From JAHDDW01 sp964648795 (lineage in GTDB: Bacteria > Actinomycetota > Acidimicrobiia > Acidimicrobiales > SZUA-35), in contig CAZYMB010000033.1 in assembly GCA_964648795.1 (NCBI GenBank), forward strand, positions 1 to 5,355: a DNA stretch of 5,355 nucleotides. The letters are read 5' to 3'. The position numbers and the translations under genes were made by a program. Below are positions 1 through 5,355 of this stretch, one piece after another. The first letter of the stretch is position 1, and each line of letters opens with the position of its first letter. Below the pieces are notes generated by a model. That model made no database searches. It saw only the letters and a program-made list of their open reading frames with translations, and was not told where the DNA came from.

Positions 1-347
1 CCAGTGTGTCCGAGTTCTTCAATCAGGCAAAGTCGAAGCGTGTAATAGATAGATTACAGTCAGCGGGAGTTAACTTCGTTGGCCCAGAAGTTGAAGACAT
101 AGAACAGACATTGGCTGGCAAGGTAGTGGTAATTTCTGGAGCTGTTCCCGGTTATAGCCGAACTGAAGCAGCTAACGCAGTCAAGGTTCGGGGAGGCAAG
201 TCTCCAGGGTCGGTTTCTGCAAAGACCGACTACTTAGTTGTTGGGGAGAACCCAGGAGCATCGAAACTGAATAAGGCTACGGAGCTCAACATCCCAGTGA
301 TTGAGGCTGAAAAGTTCGAATTATTGCTCTCAAGCGGGAAAGTATAG
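1..347 (+). CDS. ligA: NAD-dependent DNA ligase LigA, C-terminal part (5' end outside window)
   Basis: This is the last ~114 codons of an NAD+-dependent DNA ligase, which seals nicks during replication and repair in the cytoplasm. The first complete codon is at 3, and the frame is open to the left edge, so the gene starts outside the window; the GTG at 6 is an internal valine. The first ~25 residues (SVSEFFNQAKSKRVIDRL and on) resemble the helix that closes the helix-hairpin-helix region. From about residue 36 a BRCT domain follows: LAGKVVVISGAVPGYSR, then a glycine pair (RGGK), SVSAKTDYLVVGENPG, SKLNKATELNIPVI and a final EKFELLL helix. This order and the stop just after the last helix are typical of the LigA C-terminus. 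The adenylation (KxDG) and zinc-finger regions cannot be seen. Identity is firm from the BRCT pattern, although BRCT domains also occur elsewhere; the preceding helix and the TDYLVVGE signature favour LigA. Confidence 0.9.
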   Translation, partial: SVSEFFNQAKSKRVIDRLQSAGVNFVGPEVEDIEQTLAGKVVVISGAVPGYSRTEAANAVKVRGGKSPGSVSAKTDYLVVGENPGASKLNKATELNIPVIEAEKFELLLSSGKV

Positions 348-368
348 AGCCTCAAAATCGTATAGATT

Positions 369-397
369 GCCATTTAGTATCGCTAAATCCGCTTTTT
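369..397 (+). terminator. Weak Rho-independent terminator candidate after ligA
   Basis: An AT-rich stem ATTTAG (372-377) / CTAAAT (383-388) with a 5-base loop is flanked by a two-pair GC closure (369-370 with 391-392) across a small internal loop. Five T residues follow at 393-397. It lies 22 bases past the ligA stop and before the next promoter candidate, which is the right place. The stem is short and AT-rich, so it may be inefficient. Confidence 0.42.
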
Positions 398-402
398 AAC
401 AC

Positions 403-438
403 CTGACAGCAATAAATATCAGTGATAGCCTTATATGT
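403..438 (+). promoter_or_regulatory. Promoter candidate placed for a leaderless start of the DUF1800 gene
   Basis: A -35-like CTGACA (403-408) is separated by 17 bases from TAGCCT (426-431), which fits the TAnnnT form of the actinobacterial -10 box. Seven bases then lead to the ATG at 439, so transcription would begin at or next to the start codon. No purine-rich ribosome-binding site lies in front of that ATG, which agrees with a leaderless transcript. The boxes are seen; promoter activity is inferred. Confidence 0.45.
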
Positions 439-1671
439 ATGGCGGAGAGAGGCGGTCTAGGAGAAGCATCTAAGTTAGTTCGCCGCGCTACTTTGGCTAA
501 CGATCCGGCGCTGATTTCAGAGATCAACAAGGTACTTTCAGAGCAAGGCCACGCTGCAGCAGTCGACCAACTTTTGAATCGCCCAATTGATACTGCCACT
601 ATTCCTTTTAACTATGCAGACGAATTCTCAGCGCTAAAGGACTACCACTCATGGTGGATGGAGAAAATCCTAACCGGTCAGAACCCTGTGCAAGAAAAAA
701 TGACCTTCTTCTTTCACAGTTTTTTGACTTCTAGTCGTAGATCTACGGGTGGGAAGTATGGGACTGTTGCTCAACAAATGAACATGTTTAGACGACATGC
801 TCTTGGTTCATTTTCAGACCTGTTGTTTGAGTTTGTTAAAGACCCGCTACTAATGCGTTTTCTAAATGCTCAACAAAACGTTGTGAAACGCCCCAATGAA
901 AACTTGGCACGTGAGTTAATGGAACTCTTCACAACCGGCATTGGACCTTACACAGAAGCTGATATTCGAAACGTGGCGCTTGCGATATCTGGTTGGCGCC
1001 TAGAAAACGAAACAGGTCGCGTCTTCTATGATGCAACCAGGGGCTCAGCTGAGTCCTTCAGCTTCCTTGGTGAGACTAGAGTTTGGGACATTGATTCGGT
1101 AGTTAGAAAGCTACTGGATCATCCAGCAACAGCTGATCGCATAACTCAAATGTTGTGGGACGACCTTGTTGGTTCTGGGAATCCACCCGCTGGTCTGGGG
1201 AAGAACTGGCATGACCGTGGCTTCGATAATCTTTGGTTGCTTGAACAAATACTTAAGTCGCAAGAGTTTATTCAAAGCGACCACTATGTAAGGCCCCGAA
1301 CTGGCCTTGAATATTTCATGACTGTCCAAAGAGTGTTGGACTACCCCTTGGATGAAGATTTTCGTCTTCGGAATCTTGGGCACTTGCCGTGGGACCCTCC
1401 AAATGTTGCTGGCTGGCCAAGTGGCGAAGCTTGGCTTGATGTTGGGTCGGTGCTAGCTCGATCGCAAGTGCTTCAAACTGACTACAGGCAAGTTGAGGGT
1501 GGAACAGATGCGACAGTCGATGAGGTCTTGGATCGCTGTTCAATCTTTGAGGTCTCATCAGACACACTTGCAGCTATTGCAGAAGCAGAGAATGCAGACC
1601 TTGGAGAACCAGGCAAAGGGCAGCTGCGTTGGTGGATAGCGCTTGGCTCACCGGAGGCGATGCTGACATGA
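439..1671 (+). CDS. DUF1800 family protein
   Basis: A 410-residue protein matching the DUF1800 family (PF08811) along its length; the biochemical function of the family is not established. Family-like blocks in order are: LVRRAT (13-18); EKMTFFFHSFLTSS (86-99), corresponding to the usual EKMTLFWHNHFATS; QQMNMFRRHALGSFSDLL (112-129); PNENLARELMELFTTGIG (152-169) followed by PYTEADIRNVALAISGW, the most diagnostic block; HPATADRI (228-235); LLEQILKSQEFI (267-278); and DPPNVAGWPSG (319-329). It is on the short side for the family, beginning almost directly at the LVRRAT block, with no signal peptide or membrane segment. The start is the only ATG/GTG/TTG available: upstream in frame there is a stop at 397-399 and no standard start between. 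No Shine-Dalgarno sequence is present and a promoter fits a leaderless start. Its stop overlaps the start of the DUF1501 gene, its common partner. Family assignment is confident; function is unknown. Confidence 0.9.
   Translation: MAERGGLGEASKLVRRATLANDPALISEINKVLSEQGHAAAVDQLLNRPIDTATIPFNYADEFSALKDYHSWWMEKILTGQNPVQEKMTFFFHSFLTSSRRSTGGKYGTVAQQMNMFRRHALGSFSDLLFEFVKDPLLMRFLNAQQNVVKRPNENLARELMELFTTGIGPYTEADIRNVALAISGWRLENETGRVFYDATRGSAESFSFLGETRVWDIDSVVRKLLDHPATADRITQMLWDDLVGSGNPPAGLGKNWHDRGFDNLWLLEQILKSQEFIQSDHYVRPRTGLEYFMTVQRVLDYPLDEDFRLRNLGHLPWDPPNVAGWPSGEAWLDVGSVLARSQVLQTDYRQVEGGTDATVDEVLDRCSIFEVSSDTLAAIAEAENADLGEPGKGQLRWWIALGSPEAMLT
1653..1657 (+). promoter_or_regulatory. Ribosome-binding site of the DUF1501 gene
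   Basis: GGAGG lies inside the end of the DUF1800 gene, 10 bases before the ATG at 1668. It is the clearest Shine-Dalgarno match in the window. It decides for ATG 1668 over the in-frame TTG at 1629, which would put the site inside the coding region and add 13 residues before the charged Tat N-region. Confidence 0.75.
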
Positions 1672-2990
1672 CCGAAGAATTTGATCCAGAACTAGCAAGG
1701 AAACTCAAAGAAGAAAAAAAGAGTGCTACGAGACGCAAGTTCCTAATGGGCTTGGCCGGTACGAGTGTCATTAGCGCTGCTACGGTTTACGGCATTAACT
1801 CAAGTGGTGGTTCGACTCGAAGTCTCGGCTCATTGGTGGGTTCAGGAAACAGCGACCTAGGCGCACCTGGCACTACCCTTGGTGGGCAAGCTTCTGCTAT
1901 TTCTCAAGCTGGTGCGGCAGCAGTTAGCGATCGAATTCTGGTTCTCATTGAGCTACAGGGCGGTAACGACGGTCCATCGACCGTGGTGCCGTATGGCGAT
2001 AGCGCCTATTACGATTTGAGGCCGAACTTGGCAATCCCTCAGGCCGAGGTTATTCCAATTGATGATCAGATCGGATTATCGCCCGAGTTGGCGACGTTAT
2101 CAGAACGCAGATTCGCTGTTGTCGAAGGTGTCGGTAACACGTTAGACAGTTTGTCTCACTTTGACCAGCAGAAGCTCTGGCATTTTGGCGGCGGTGACGG
2201 CAGGGTTGGTTTCATTTCTCAATTGGGTACAGAGCTTGGCGAAACTTACGGGACAGATAGATTGGTTACTCTTTCGGTGGCTGGCTACGCCCCACAACTA
2301 GTTGGGGCCGGAGAAGGTACCCTAACTCTTGCAGGGGCCAATCAGCTTAGAACTTTGACTAGAAATGATTGGGTGTATCCGGGTTATAGACAAGCGGTGC
2401 AACGATTCAGCGGTGGGCCCCTAACTACTCGTTTAGCGCAGAGCTACTCTCAGATCGGTTCACTCGTACAAGACTTGCCAGAAGAAATCGAGATCGATAG
2501 AGAGAGTCGCATGATCGCTGACGGCGGGCAGCTTGGTAGTCAGCTGTGGATTGCAGCGGGGATGATCGAGGCAGGAACAGGGGCGAGAGTCATTCACGCC
2601 AAGATTGGTGGGTTTGATACTCACGAAGGACATGTGAATCGTCACGCAGCATTAATGGCACAAGTTGATGCAGCGGTCGATGGTTTCTTGGATCGTATGG
2701 ACAACGCTGGGTTGTCGGATCGAGTCCTAGTTGCTCTAACGTCTGAGTTCGGTCGTCGTGGTGCCGAGAACGGTGCTGGGTTAGACCACGGTAATGGCTC
2801 TACGCTCATGGTATTTGGCCCAGTCAACGAAGGACGACACGGTGTATACAGCAGCCTGAGTAACTTGGACGACCGAGGAAACCTGAAAACTGAAATACCA
2901 TACACAAGTTACTTGCGAACTCTTGCCCACGACTGGCTTGGAACCGAAACAATTCTGCCTGATGCAGAGTCGATCACTGGACTTGTTTAA
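1668..2990 (+). CDS. DUF1501 family protein, Tat-exported
   Basis: A 440-residue protein of the DUF1501 family (PF07394), thought to be related to the alkaline phosphatase/sulfatase fold, with no settled reaction. A charged N-region with many Lys and Glu is followed by a twin-arginine motif TRRKFLMG (21-28), a modestly hydrophobic segment (29-45) and a Gly/Ser/Ala-rich linker to about 87. This implies folded export through the Tat system. The domain then shows LIELQGGNDGPSTVVP (93-108), SHFDQQKLWHFG (163-174), GGFDTHEGH (314-322), LTSEFGRR (357-364) and GLDHGNGS (371-378); the FDTH, SEFGR and DHG blocks are the family hallmarks and are intact. Length is normal. No clear AxA cleavage site stands out, so it may stay anchored. 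The start overlaps the upstream DUF1800 stop as ATGA (1668-1671), implying coupled translation of the two proteins. Family call is confident; substrate and catalytic role are unknown. Confidence 0.92.
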   Translation: MTEEFDPELARKLKEEKKSATRRKFLMGLAGTSVISAATVYGINSSGGSTRSLGSLVGSGNSDLGAPGTTLGGQASAISQAGAAAVSDRILVLIELQGGNDGPSTVVPYGDSAYYDLRPNLAIPQAEVIPIDDQIGLSPELATLSERRFAVVEGVGNTLDSLSHFDQQKLWHFGGGDGRVGFISQLGTELGETYGTDRLVTLSVAGYAPQLVGAGEGTLTLAGANQLRTLTRNDWVYPGYRQAVQRFSGGPLTTRLAQSYSQIGSLVQDLPEEIEIDRESRMIADGGQLGSQLWIAAGMIEAGTGARVIHAKIGGFDTHEGHVNRHAALMAQVDAAVDGFLDRMDNAGLSDRVLVALTSEFGRRGAENGAGLDHGNGSTLMVFGPVNEGRHGVYSSLSNLDDRGNLKTEIPYTSYLRTLAHDWLGTETILPDAESITGLV

Positions 2991-2999
2991 GATATTGGA

Positions 3000-3048
3000 T
3001 TAGTCGACGAGTGAAGCGGTAACCCTGAACGGGTGACAGGGCGACTGG
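3000..3048 (+). promoter_or_regulatory. Compact stem-loop element in the gap before the beta-helix gene
   Basis: An outer stem AGTCG (3002-3006) / CGACT (3042-3046), extendable by two T-G pairs, encloses a hairpin. The hairpin pairs 3019-3025 with 3031-3037: G-C, T-A, an A-G mismatch, then ACCC with GGGT, around a TGAAC loop. A competing helix CCCT (3023-3026) / AGGG (3038-3041) shares the same C tract. There is no T-run behind it, so it is not a standard terminator. It matches no riboswitch class I recognise. Pairing is seen; any regulatory role is inference. Confidence 0.3.
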
Positions 3049-3065
3049 ATTGCGTGTACTGAAGT

Positions 3066-3093
3066 TTGTAAACTTTTAATAGCGGCATATTTT
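3066..3093 (+). promoter_or_regulatory. Possible promoter of the beta-helix gene
   Basis: TTGTAA (3066-3071) and TATTTT (3088-3093) are 16 bases apart and would start transcription near 3100, about ten bases before the ATG at 3111. If this is the promoter, the stem-loop at 3000-3048 lies outside the transcript from it. The TTGTAA sits in a short palindrome, AAGTTT-GT-AAACTT (3062-3075), which could also be a protein site or a very weak terminator. The region is AT-rich, so chance matches are likely. Confidence 0.28.
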
Positions 3094-3110
3094 CGGCGGG
3101 TGTTGAAATA

Positions 3111-4493
3111 ATGAACTTTAAAAACAAATCAAAGATAGCACCTGTAGGTTTGCTGGCATTTGGCTTCCTCGTATTGGCGTTGGTTAGCCTTGCGTTCTTC
3201 TCAGATGGTCAAGATGGCGGCAAAGATGGGGACTTGAGATTGTCAGCGTCAAATAATTCGGAGAGCGATATCTCAGTAGGCTCAAATAGGGTAGGTGATG
3301 CTACTACGCATACTACAGTTTCAGCGGTACAAACTGAGTTGGCGCCTGGAGTAGAATCAGAACTTCAACTAGAAGTTGAGACAGCCCTTGCGGGGTCACC
3401 TGGCGGAATTCAAGTCAGCCTTGCAGGAGGTGGAAGAGCTTGCACTATAGATGTTTCTCCTGGAAGCGATCTAGATGCTGTCGTAGCTCAGGCTTCCGCT
3501 GGTGATGTGGTGTGCTTTGAGCCCGGCAGCTATGGCCATTTGAACATTGTCGGGAAAAGTGGCTTAGAGGGCAGCCCAATCGAATTTAGATCTGTTGGAG
3601 GCGAAGCTATATTTGAGCTCGGCGGCTATGAAGTAGGTGGAGGAACGGCGGCGGTATTTATCAAGGATTCAAGCTACATCGTTGTTGATGGCTTGAGTTC
3701 AACAAACTCGATGAAGGGTGTCGGTATCGATTCTTCTAGTCACGTTGAGGCTCTGAATTGTCGGGCTTGGGACTTAGGTCAGGAAGCTATCTTTGTTCAG
3801 GGAGGTTCCTCTCATGTGAGAGTTGCAGGTTGCGATGTTTCTGAAACTGGCAATCGGGCTGGCAACGCCGCAGGTCGAGTAGAAAGTTTCAACGTCTGGG
3901 GTGAACTTATCTATATTGGATCTGGAAGTTCAGGCGGTGACCAAACCAACAATGTAATTGTTGAGAACAATGTCCTGCATGACAATGGAAATGCCACATC
4001 TGAGGCGATAAACGTAAAAAGTGAAACTCGAGACATTACGATTCGCGAAAATCATATCTTCAATATAGATTCTTGGTGTGAAGCAGCGATCAGAGTTAAC
4101 TCTTCATCGAACTTAGTTATATCGGGCAATATTGTCCATGACATTACTGCCAGCGGCATCGGTGGCAACGGAGCCCCGTGTAGCGATGCGATCGGAATCC
4201 GGTTCGATTCCGATAGTGCAATTGTTGAGAACAATGTGGTTTTCAGAGCTAACCATACGGGGATTATGGCAGATCACGGTTCAGGTGGTGTTGTGCGCAA
4301 CAACACTTTGTTCGCAAACGGAGTCGATTTTGCTGCTCGAGGATCAGTTGAAACGTCCGGTAACCTAACGTCAGACGGATCAGATGGTCGGACAGTTTCG
4401 AGCGATGCCTTTGTAGGTCCTCTCAATGGTTCAGCAGACGCTGGACTTGGTCCTGGTACCGGCTTTGAGTTAGTCACAGGACTTGCAAGTTAA
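3111..4493 (+). CDS. Secreted or membrane-anchored right-handed parallel beta-helix protein
   Basis: A 460-residue protein. Basic residues (FKNKSK) precede one hydrophobic segment (about 10-30), a signal peptide or N-terminal anchor. A Ser/Gly/Asp-rich spacer runs to about 108. The entry to a pectin-lyase-like fold follows: DVSPGSDLDAVVAQASAGDVVCFEPGSY (114-141) and KSGLEGSPIEFRS (149-161), the usual 'PGD-I-L-x-x-G-x-Y ... SG-x-PI' pattern. Rungs of a right-handed beta-helix come next, with Asn-rich turns: HVRVAGCDVS (235-244), NNVIVENNVLHDNG (280-293), DITIRENHIF (308-317), NLVISGNIVH (334-343), SAIVENNVVF (369-378) and VVRNNTLF (394-401). The GELIYIGSGSS stretch (264-274) is common in such proteins. 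The fold is shared by polysaccharide lyases, NosD-like and surface adhesin proteins; I see no catalytic set that would choose between them. Six cysteines suggest disulphides outside the cytoplasm. The start ATG has only a poor ribosome-binding site (GGCGGG, about 10 bases upstream). The fold call is strong, enzymatic activity unknown. Confidence 0.82.
   Translation: MNFKNKSKIAPVGLLAFGFLVLALVSLAFFSDGQDGGKDGDLRLSASNNSESDISVGSNRVGDATTHTTVSAVQTELAPGVESELQLEVETALAGSPGGIQVSLAGGGRACTIDVSPGSDLDAVVAQASAGDVVCFEPGSYGHLNIVGKSGLEGSPIEFRSVGGEAIFELGGYEVGGGTAAVFIKDSSYIVVDGLSSTNSMKGVGIDSSSHVEALNCRAWDLGQEAIFVQGGSSHVRVAGCDVSETGNRAGNAAGRVESFNVWGELIYIGSGSSGGDQTNNVIVENNVLHDNGNATSEAINVKSETRDITIRENHIFNIDSWCEAAIRVNSSSNLVISGNIVHDITASGIGGNGAPCSDAIGIRFDSDSAIVENNVVFRANHTGIMADHGSGGVVRNNTLFANGVDFAARGSVETSGNLTSDGSDGRTVSSDAFVGPLNGSADAGLGPGTGFELVTGLAS
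3956..3973 (+). repeat. 18-base exact repeat inside the beta-helix gene, copy 1
   Basis: AATTGTTGAGAACAATGT is identical to 4220-4237. Each copy contains a perfect inverted repeat, ATTGTT-GAG-AACAAT. Both encode the IVENNV turn of a beta-helix rung in the same frame, 88 codons apart. The likely origin is duplication of rungs or convergent codon choice. Confidence 0.7.
4220..4237 (+). repeat. 18-base exact repeat inside the beta-helix gene, copy 2
   Basis: Identical to 3956-3973 and in the same reading frame, again coding IVENNV. Flanking bases differ quickly, so the shared block is limited to the rung turn. Confidence 0.7.
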
Positions 4494-4507
4494 TAGGTTA
4501 AAGAACG

Positions 4508-4550
4508 GAAGAGCTTCGCTGTCGAAACTTACAAGCTTCTTTAGTTTTCT
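4508..4550. terminator. Candidate bidirectional terminator between convergent genes
   Basis: On the + strand, GAAGAGCTT (4508-4516) pairs with AAGCT-CTTT (4533-4542, one bulged T) and is followed by a T-rich TTTAGTTTTCT, suited to ending the beta-helix gene. On the - strand, a tighter hairpin forms from AGTTTCG and CGAAGCT (4523-4529 with 4512-4518; one G-U pair) around a 4-base loop, just past the stop of the right-hand gene. A pyrimidine-rich stretch follows it. Both are moderate in strength. The two stop codons are only 47 bases apart, so shared termination is expected. Confidence 0.45.
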
Positions 4551-5355
4551 ATGATGACGCTTTGAGTAGCTCGGATGACACCAGCGTCGTTGGTTAATGC
4601 AGCTCCAGAAGCTGAAACTAGTTGCGCTGCAATTTCGTATGTGCCTGGCTCAGCTAGTTTAATGTGAGCACTGTCGCCAATCAAATTCTCGATTGGGTTG
4701 CCTTCAACCGTTAGAACAGCCCAGCCAGCATTGGCGCTGGTTGAATTGGCGTCGAAACCATTTGCAAATTCAAAGTCAGTTATTGTGAGTGTTACGTTTG
4801 CGCCAGCGATTGGGTCCGCCACAACGTTTAGCTCGACACCAGCCGTTGAATCAAGTTCAGATTCCGAAACTAATTTGTCGCCATTGTTGACCACTACTAC
4901 GTCGGCAGCTGCACGAATAGGCTCACCGTCGATTGTGTAAGCAGCGTGATTGTTGGCACTCACTTCTACTTCGAGTGTGTGCTCGCCGTCTTCTAGCTCT
5001 ACATAAAGCTGTTCGTTATAGAAACGTTTGGTACGTTCACCATCAACTAGTAGATGTAGATGGCCTTCACCTTCTAACGGTTCGGTGCTGGCATTTTCGA
5101 CTGAGATTTCAAAGTTGGTAAGTGTGATGTCTAAAATTTGTCCGCCAAGTTCGTCTGAAGTTACTGAAAGGCCAACCGTTGGGGCATTTTCAAGGTCTGT
5201 GATCTCAATGCCATCATCGTGGGAGGCGCCTTCGTCAGAATGAGAACCTCCTTCGTCTGAGTGAGAGCCTTCGTCGCTATGTGAGTCTTCATCTGCTCCA
5301 TCATCGTGGGAGGCGTCTTCATCTGCGGTCGTTGTCTCTGAAGCTTCGTCGACAG
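4541..5355 (-). CDS. His/Asp-rich protein with two diverged tandem beta domains (N-terminus outside window)
   Basis: The frame is open from the right edge to TAA at 4541-4543, giving 270 visible residues; the GTG at 4961-4963 is internal, not the start. Residues are numbered from the edge. Residues 1-48 are an acidic Thr/Ser/Asp/Glu region containing SHDDG and three SHSDEG units with five histidines (16-45), like metal-binding linkers of secreted proteins. About 58-150 is a beta-rich domain: VGLSVTSDELGGQILDITL, NFEI, then GEGHLHLLVDGERTKRFY (95-112), LEDGEHTLEVEVSANNH and IDGEPIRA. It resembles a 'GHxHLxVDG ... NxNDH ... DGEPI' type of uncharacterised secreted domain that I know only by pattern. 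About 172-270 repeats the same layout in degenerate form: VELNVVADPIAGANVTLTITDFEF, WAVLTVEGNPI, IKLAEPGTYEI, RATQSVIIEN. A signal peptide cannot be checked. Opposite in direction to its neighbours, it is an independent unit. Metal binding is inferred; no function is established. Confidence 0.82.
   Translation of the reverse strand, partial: VDEASETTTADEDASHDDGADEDSHSDEGSHSDEGGSHSDEGASHDDGIEITDLENAPTVGLSVTSDELGGQILDITLTNFEISVENASTEPLEGEGHLHLLVDGERTKRFYNEQLYVELEDGEHTLEVEVSANNHAAYTIDGEPIRAAADVVVVNNGDKLVSESELDSTAGVELNVVADPIAGANVTLTITDFEFANGFDANSTSANAGWAVLTVEGNPIENLIGDSAHIKLAEPGTYEIAAQLVSASGAALTNDAGVIRATQSVIIEN
5211..5320 (-). repeat. In-frame short tandem repeats coding a SHSDEG/SHDDG tract
   Basis: Three 18-base units start at 5229, 5250 and 5268, the first two separated by an extra CCT. 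Outside them, an exact 18-base pair, CCATCATCGTGGGAGGCG, occurs at 5211-5228 and 5298-5315. All keep the reading frame, so they encode six-residue SHSDEG units flanked by SHDDG. This is coding microsatellite-like sequence likely to vary in copy number. Confidence 0.75.

Noticed and set aside
6..8. GTG at 6 as the start of a small BRCT protein
   Set aside because: The frame stays open to the left edge and the residues before the BRCT domain match the preceding LigA helix, so it is an internal valine of a cut-off gene.
1629..1667. In-frame TTG as the start of the DUF1501 protein
   Set aside because: It has no ribosome-binding site and would place the GGAGG at 1653 inside the gene; ATG 1668 has proper spacing and gives a normal Tat N-region.
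1714..1720. Run of seven A residues near the start of the DUF1501 gene as a programmed slippage site
   Set aside because: The downstream frame is intact without slippage, and the run simply encodes Glu-Lys-Lys in the charged N-region.
1111..2905. Several minus-strand open frames of 60-90 codons within the DUF1800 and DUF1501 genes
   Set aside because: They are antisense shadows of well-supported genes and have no recognisable domain or ribosome-binding site.
3000..3048. Cyclic di-GMP or cyclic di-AMP riboswitch
   Set aside because: The GGGTGACAGGG stretch looked suggestive, but the conserved cores and helix layout of those classes are absent.
4698..5243. Open frames on the + strand across the right-hand gene
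   Set aside because: They lie opposite a longer frame with clear domain repeats and are rich in Ser/Thr/Pro and Arg, as expected of mirror frames; no start signals or family patterns are visible.
5229..5285. Short regularly spaced repeats as a CRISPR array
   Set aside because: Units are nearly contiguous, have no spacers, keep a reading frame and encode a low-complexity protein tract.

Overview
The window looks like bacterial chromosome with dense coding and roughly balanced base composition (judged by eye, not counted). The family mix is an NAD-dependent DNA ligase C-terminus, a DUF1800/DUF1501 pair with a Tat signal, a secreted beta-helix protein and an acidic His-rich secreted-type protein. 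A TAnnnT -10 box placed for a leaderless start adds to this. Together they would fit a free-living, probably aquatic or marine actinobacterium such as an acidimicrobial lineage. That placement is inference from style and family content; no rRNA or other marker is present to fix it.

Layout, left to right. (1) Positions 1-347, + strand: the last ~114 codons of ligA, ending in its BRCT domain, followed by a weak terminator-like hairpin. (2) Positions 439-2990, + strand: a two-gene operon. The first gene is a DUF1800 protein that appears to start leaderless from a promoter at 403-431. The second is a Tat-exported DUF1501 protein whose start overlaps the first gene's stop (ATGA). (3) Positions 2991-3110: a non-coding gap with a compact stem-loop element and a possible promoter. 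(4) Positions 3111-4493, + strand: a membrane-anchored or secreted right-handed parallel beta-helix protein of the pectin-lyase fold. (5) Positions 4494-4540: a short gap between convergent genes with hairpins usable as terminators on either strand. (6) Positions 4541-5355, - strand: the C-terminal 270 residues of a gene entering from the right edge. It has a His/Asp/Glu/Ser repeat tract followed by two diverged copies of one beta-rich domain.

How the genes may work together. DUF1800 and DUF1501 proteins are a recurrent neighbouring pair of uncertain biochemical role, and the overlap here argues for coupled translation. The beta-helix protein lies 120 bases downstream on the same strand and also has an export signal, so the three may form an envelope or surface-polysaccharide module; that is a guess from context. 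ligA is housekeeping and probably unrelated. The right-hand gene is transcribed in the opposite direction and is a separate unit, possibly a metal-binding extracellular protein. There are no RNA genes, transposons or CRISPR arrays, and no stretch over 300 bases lacks a gene.
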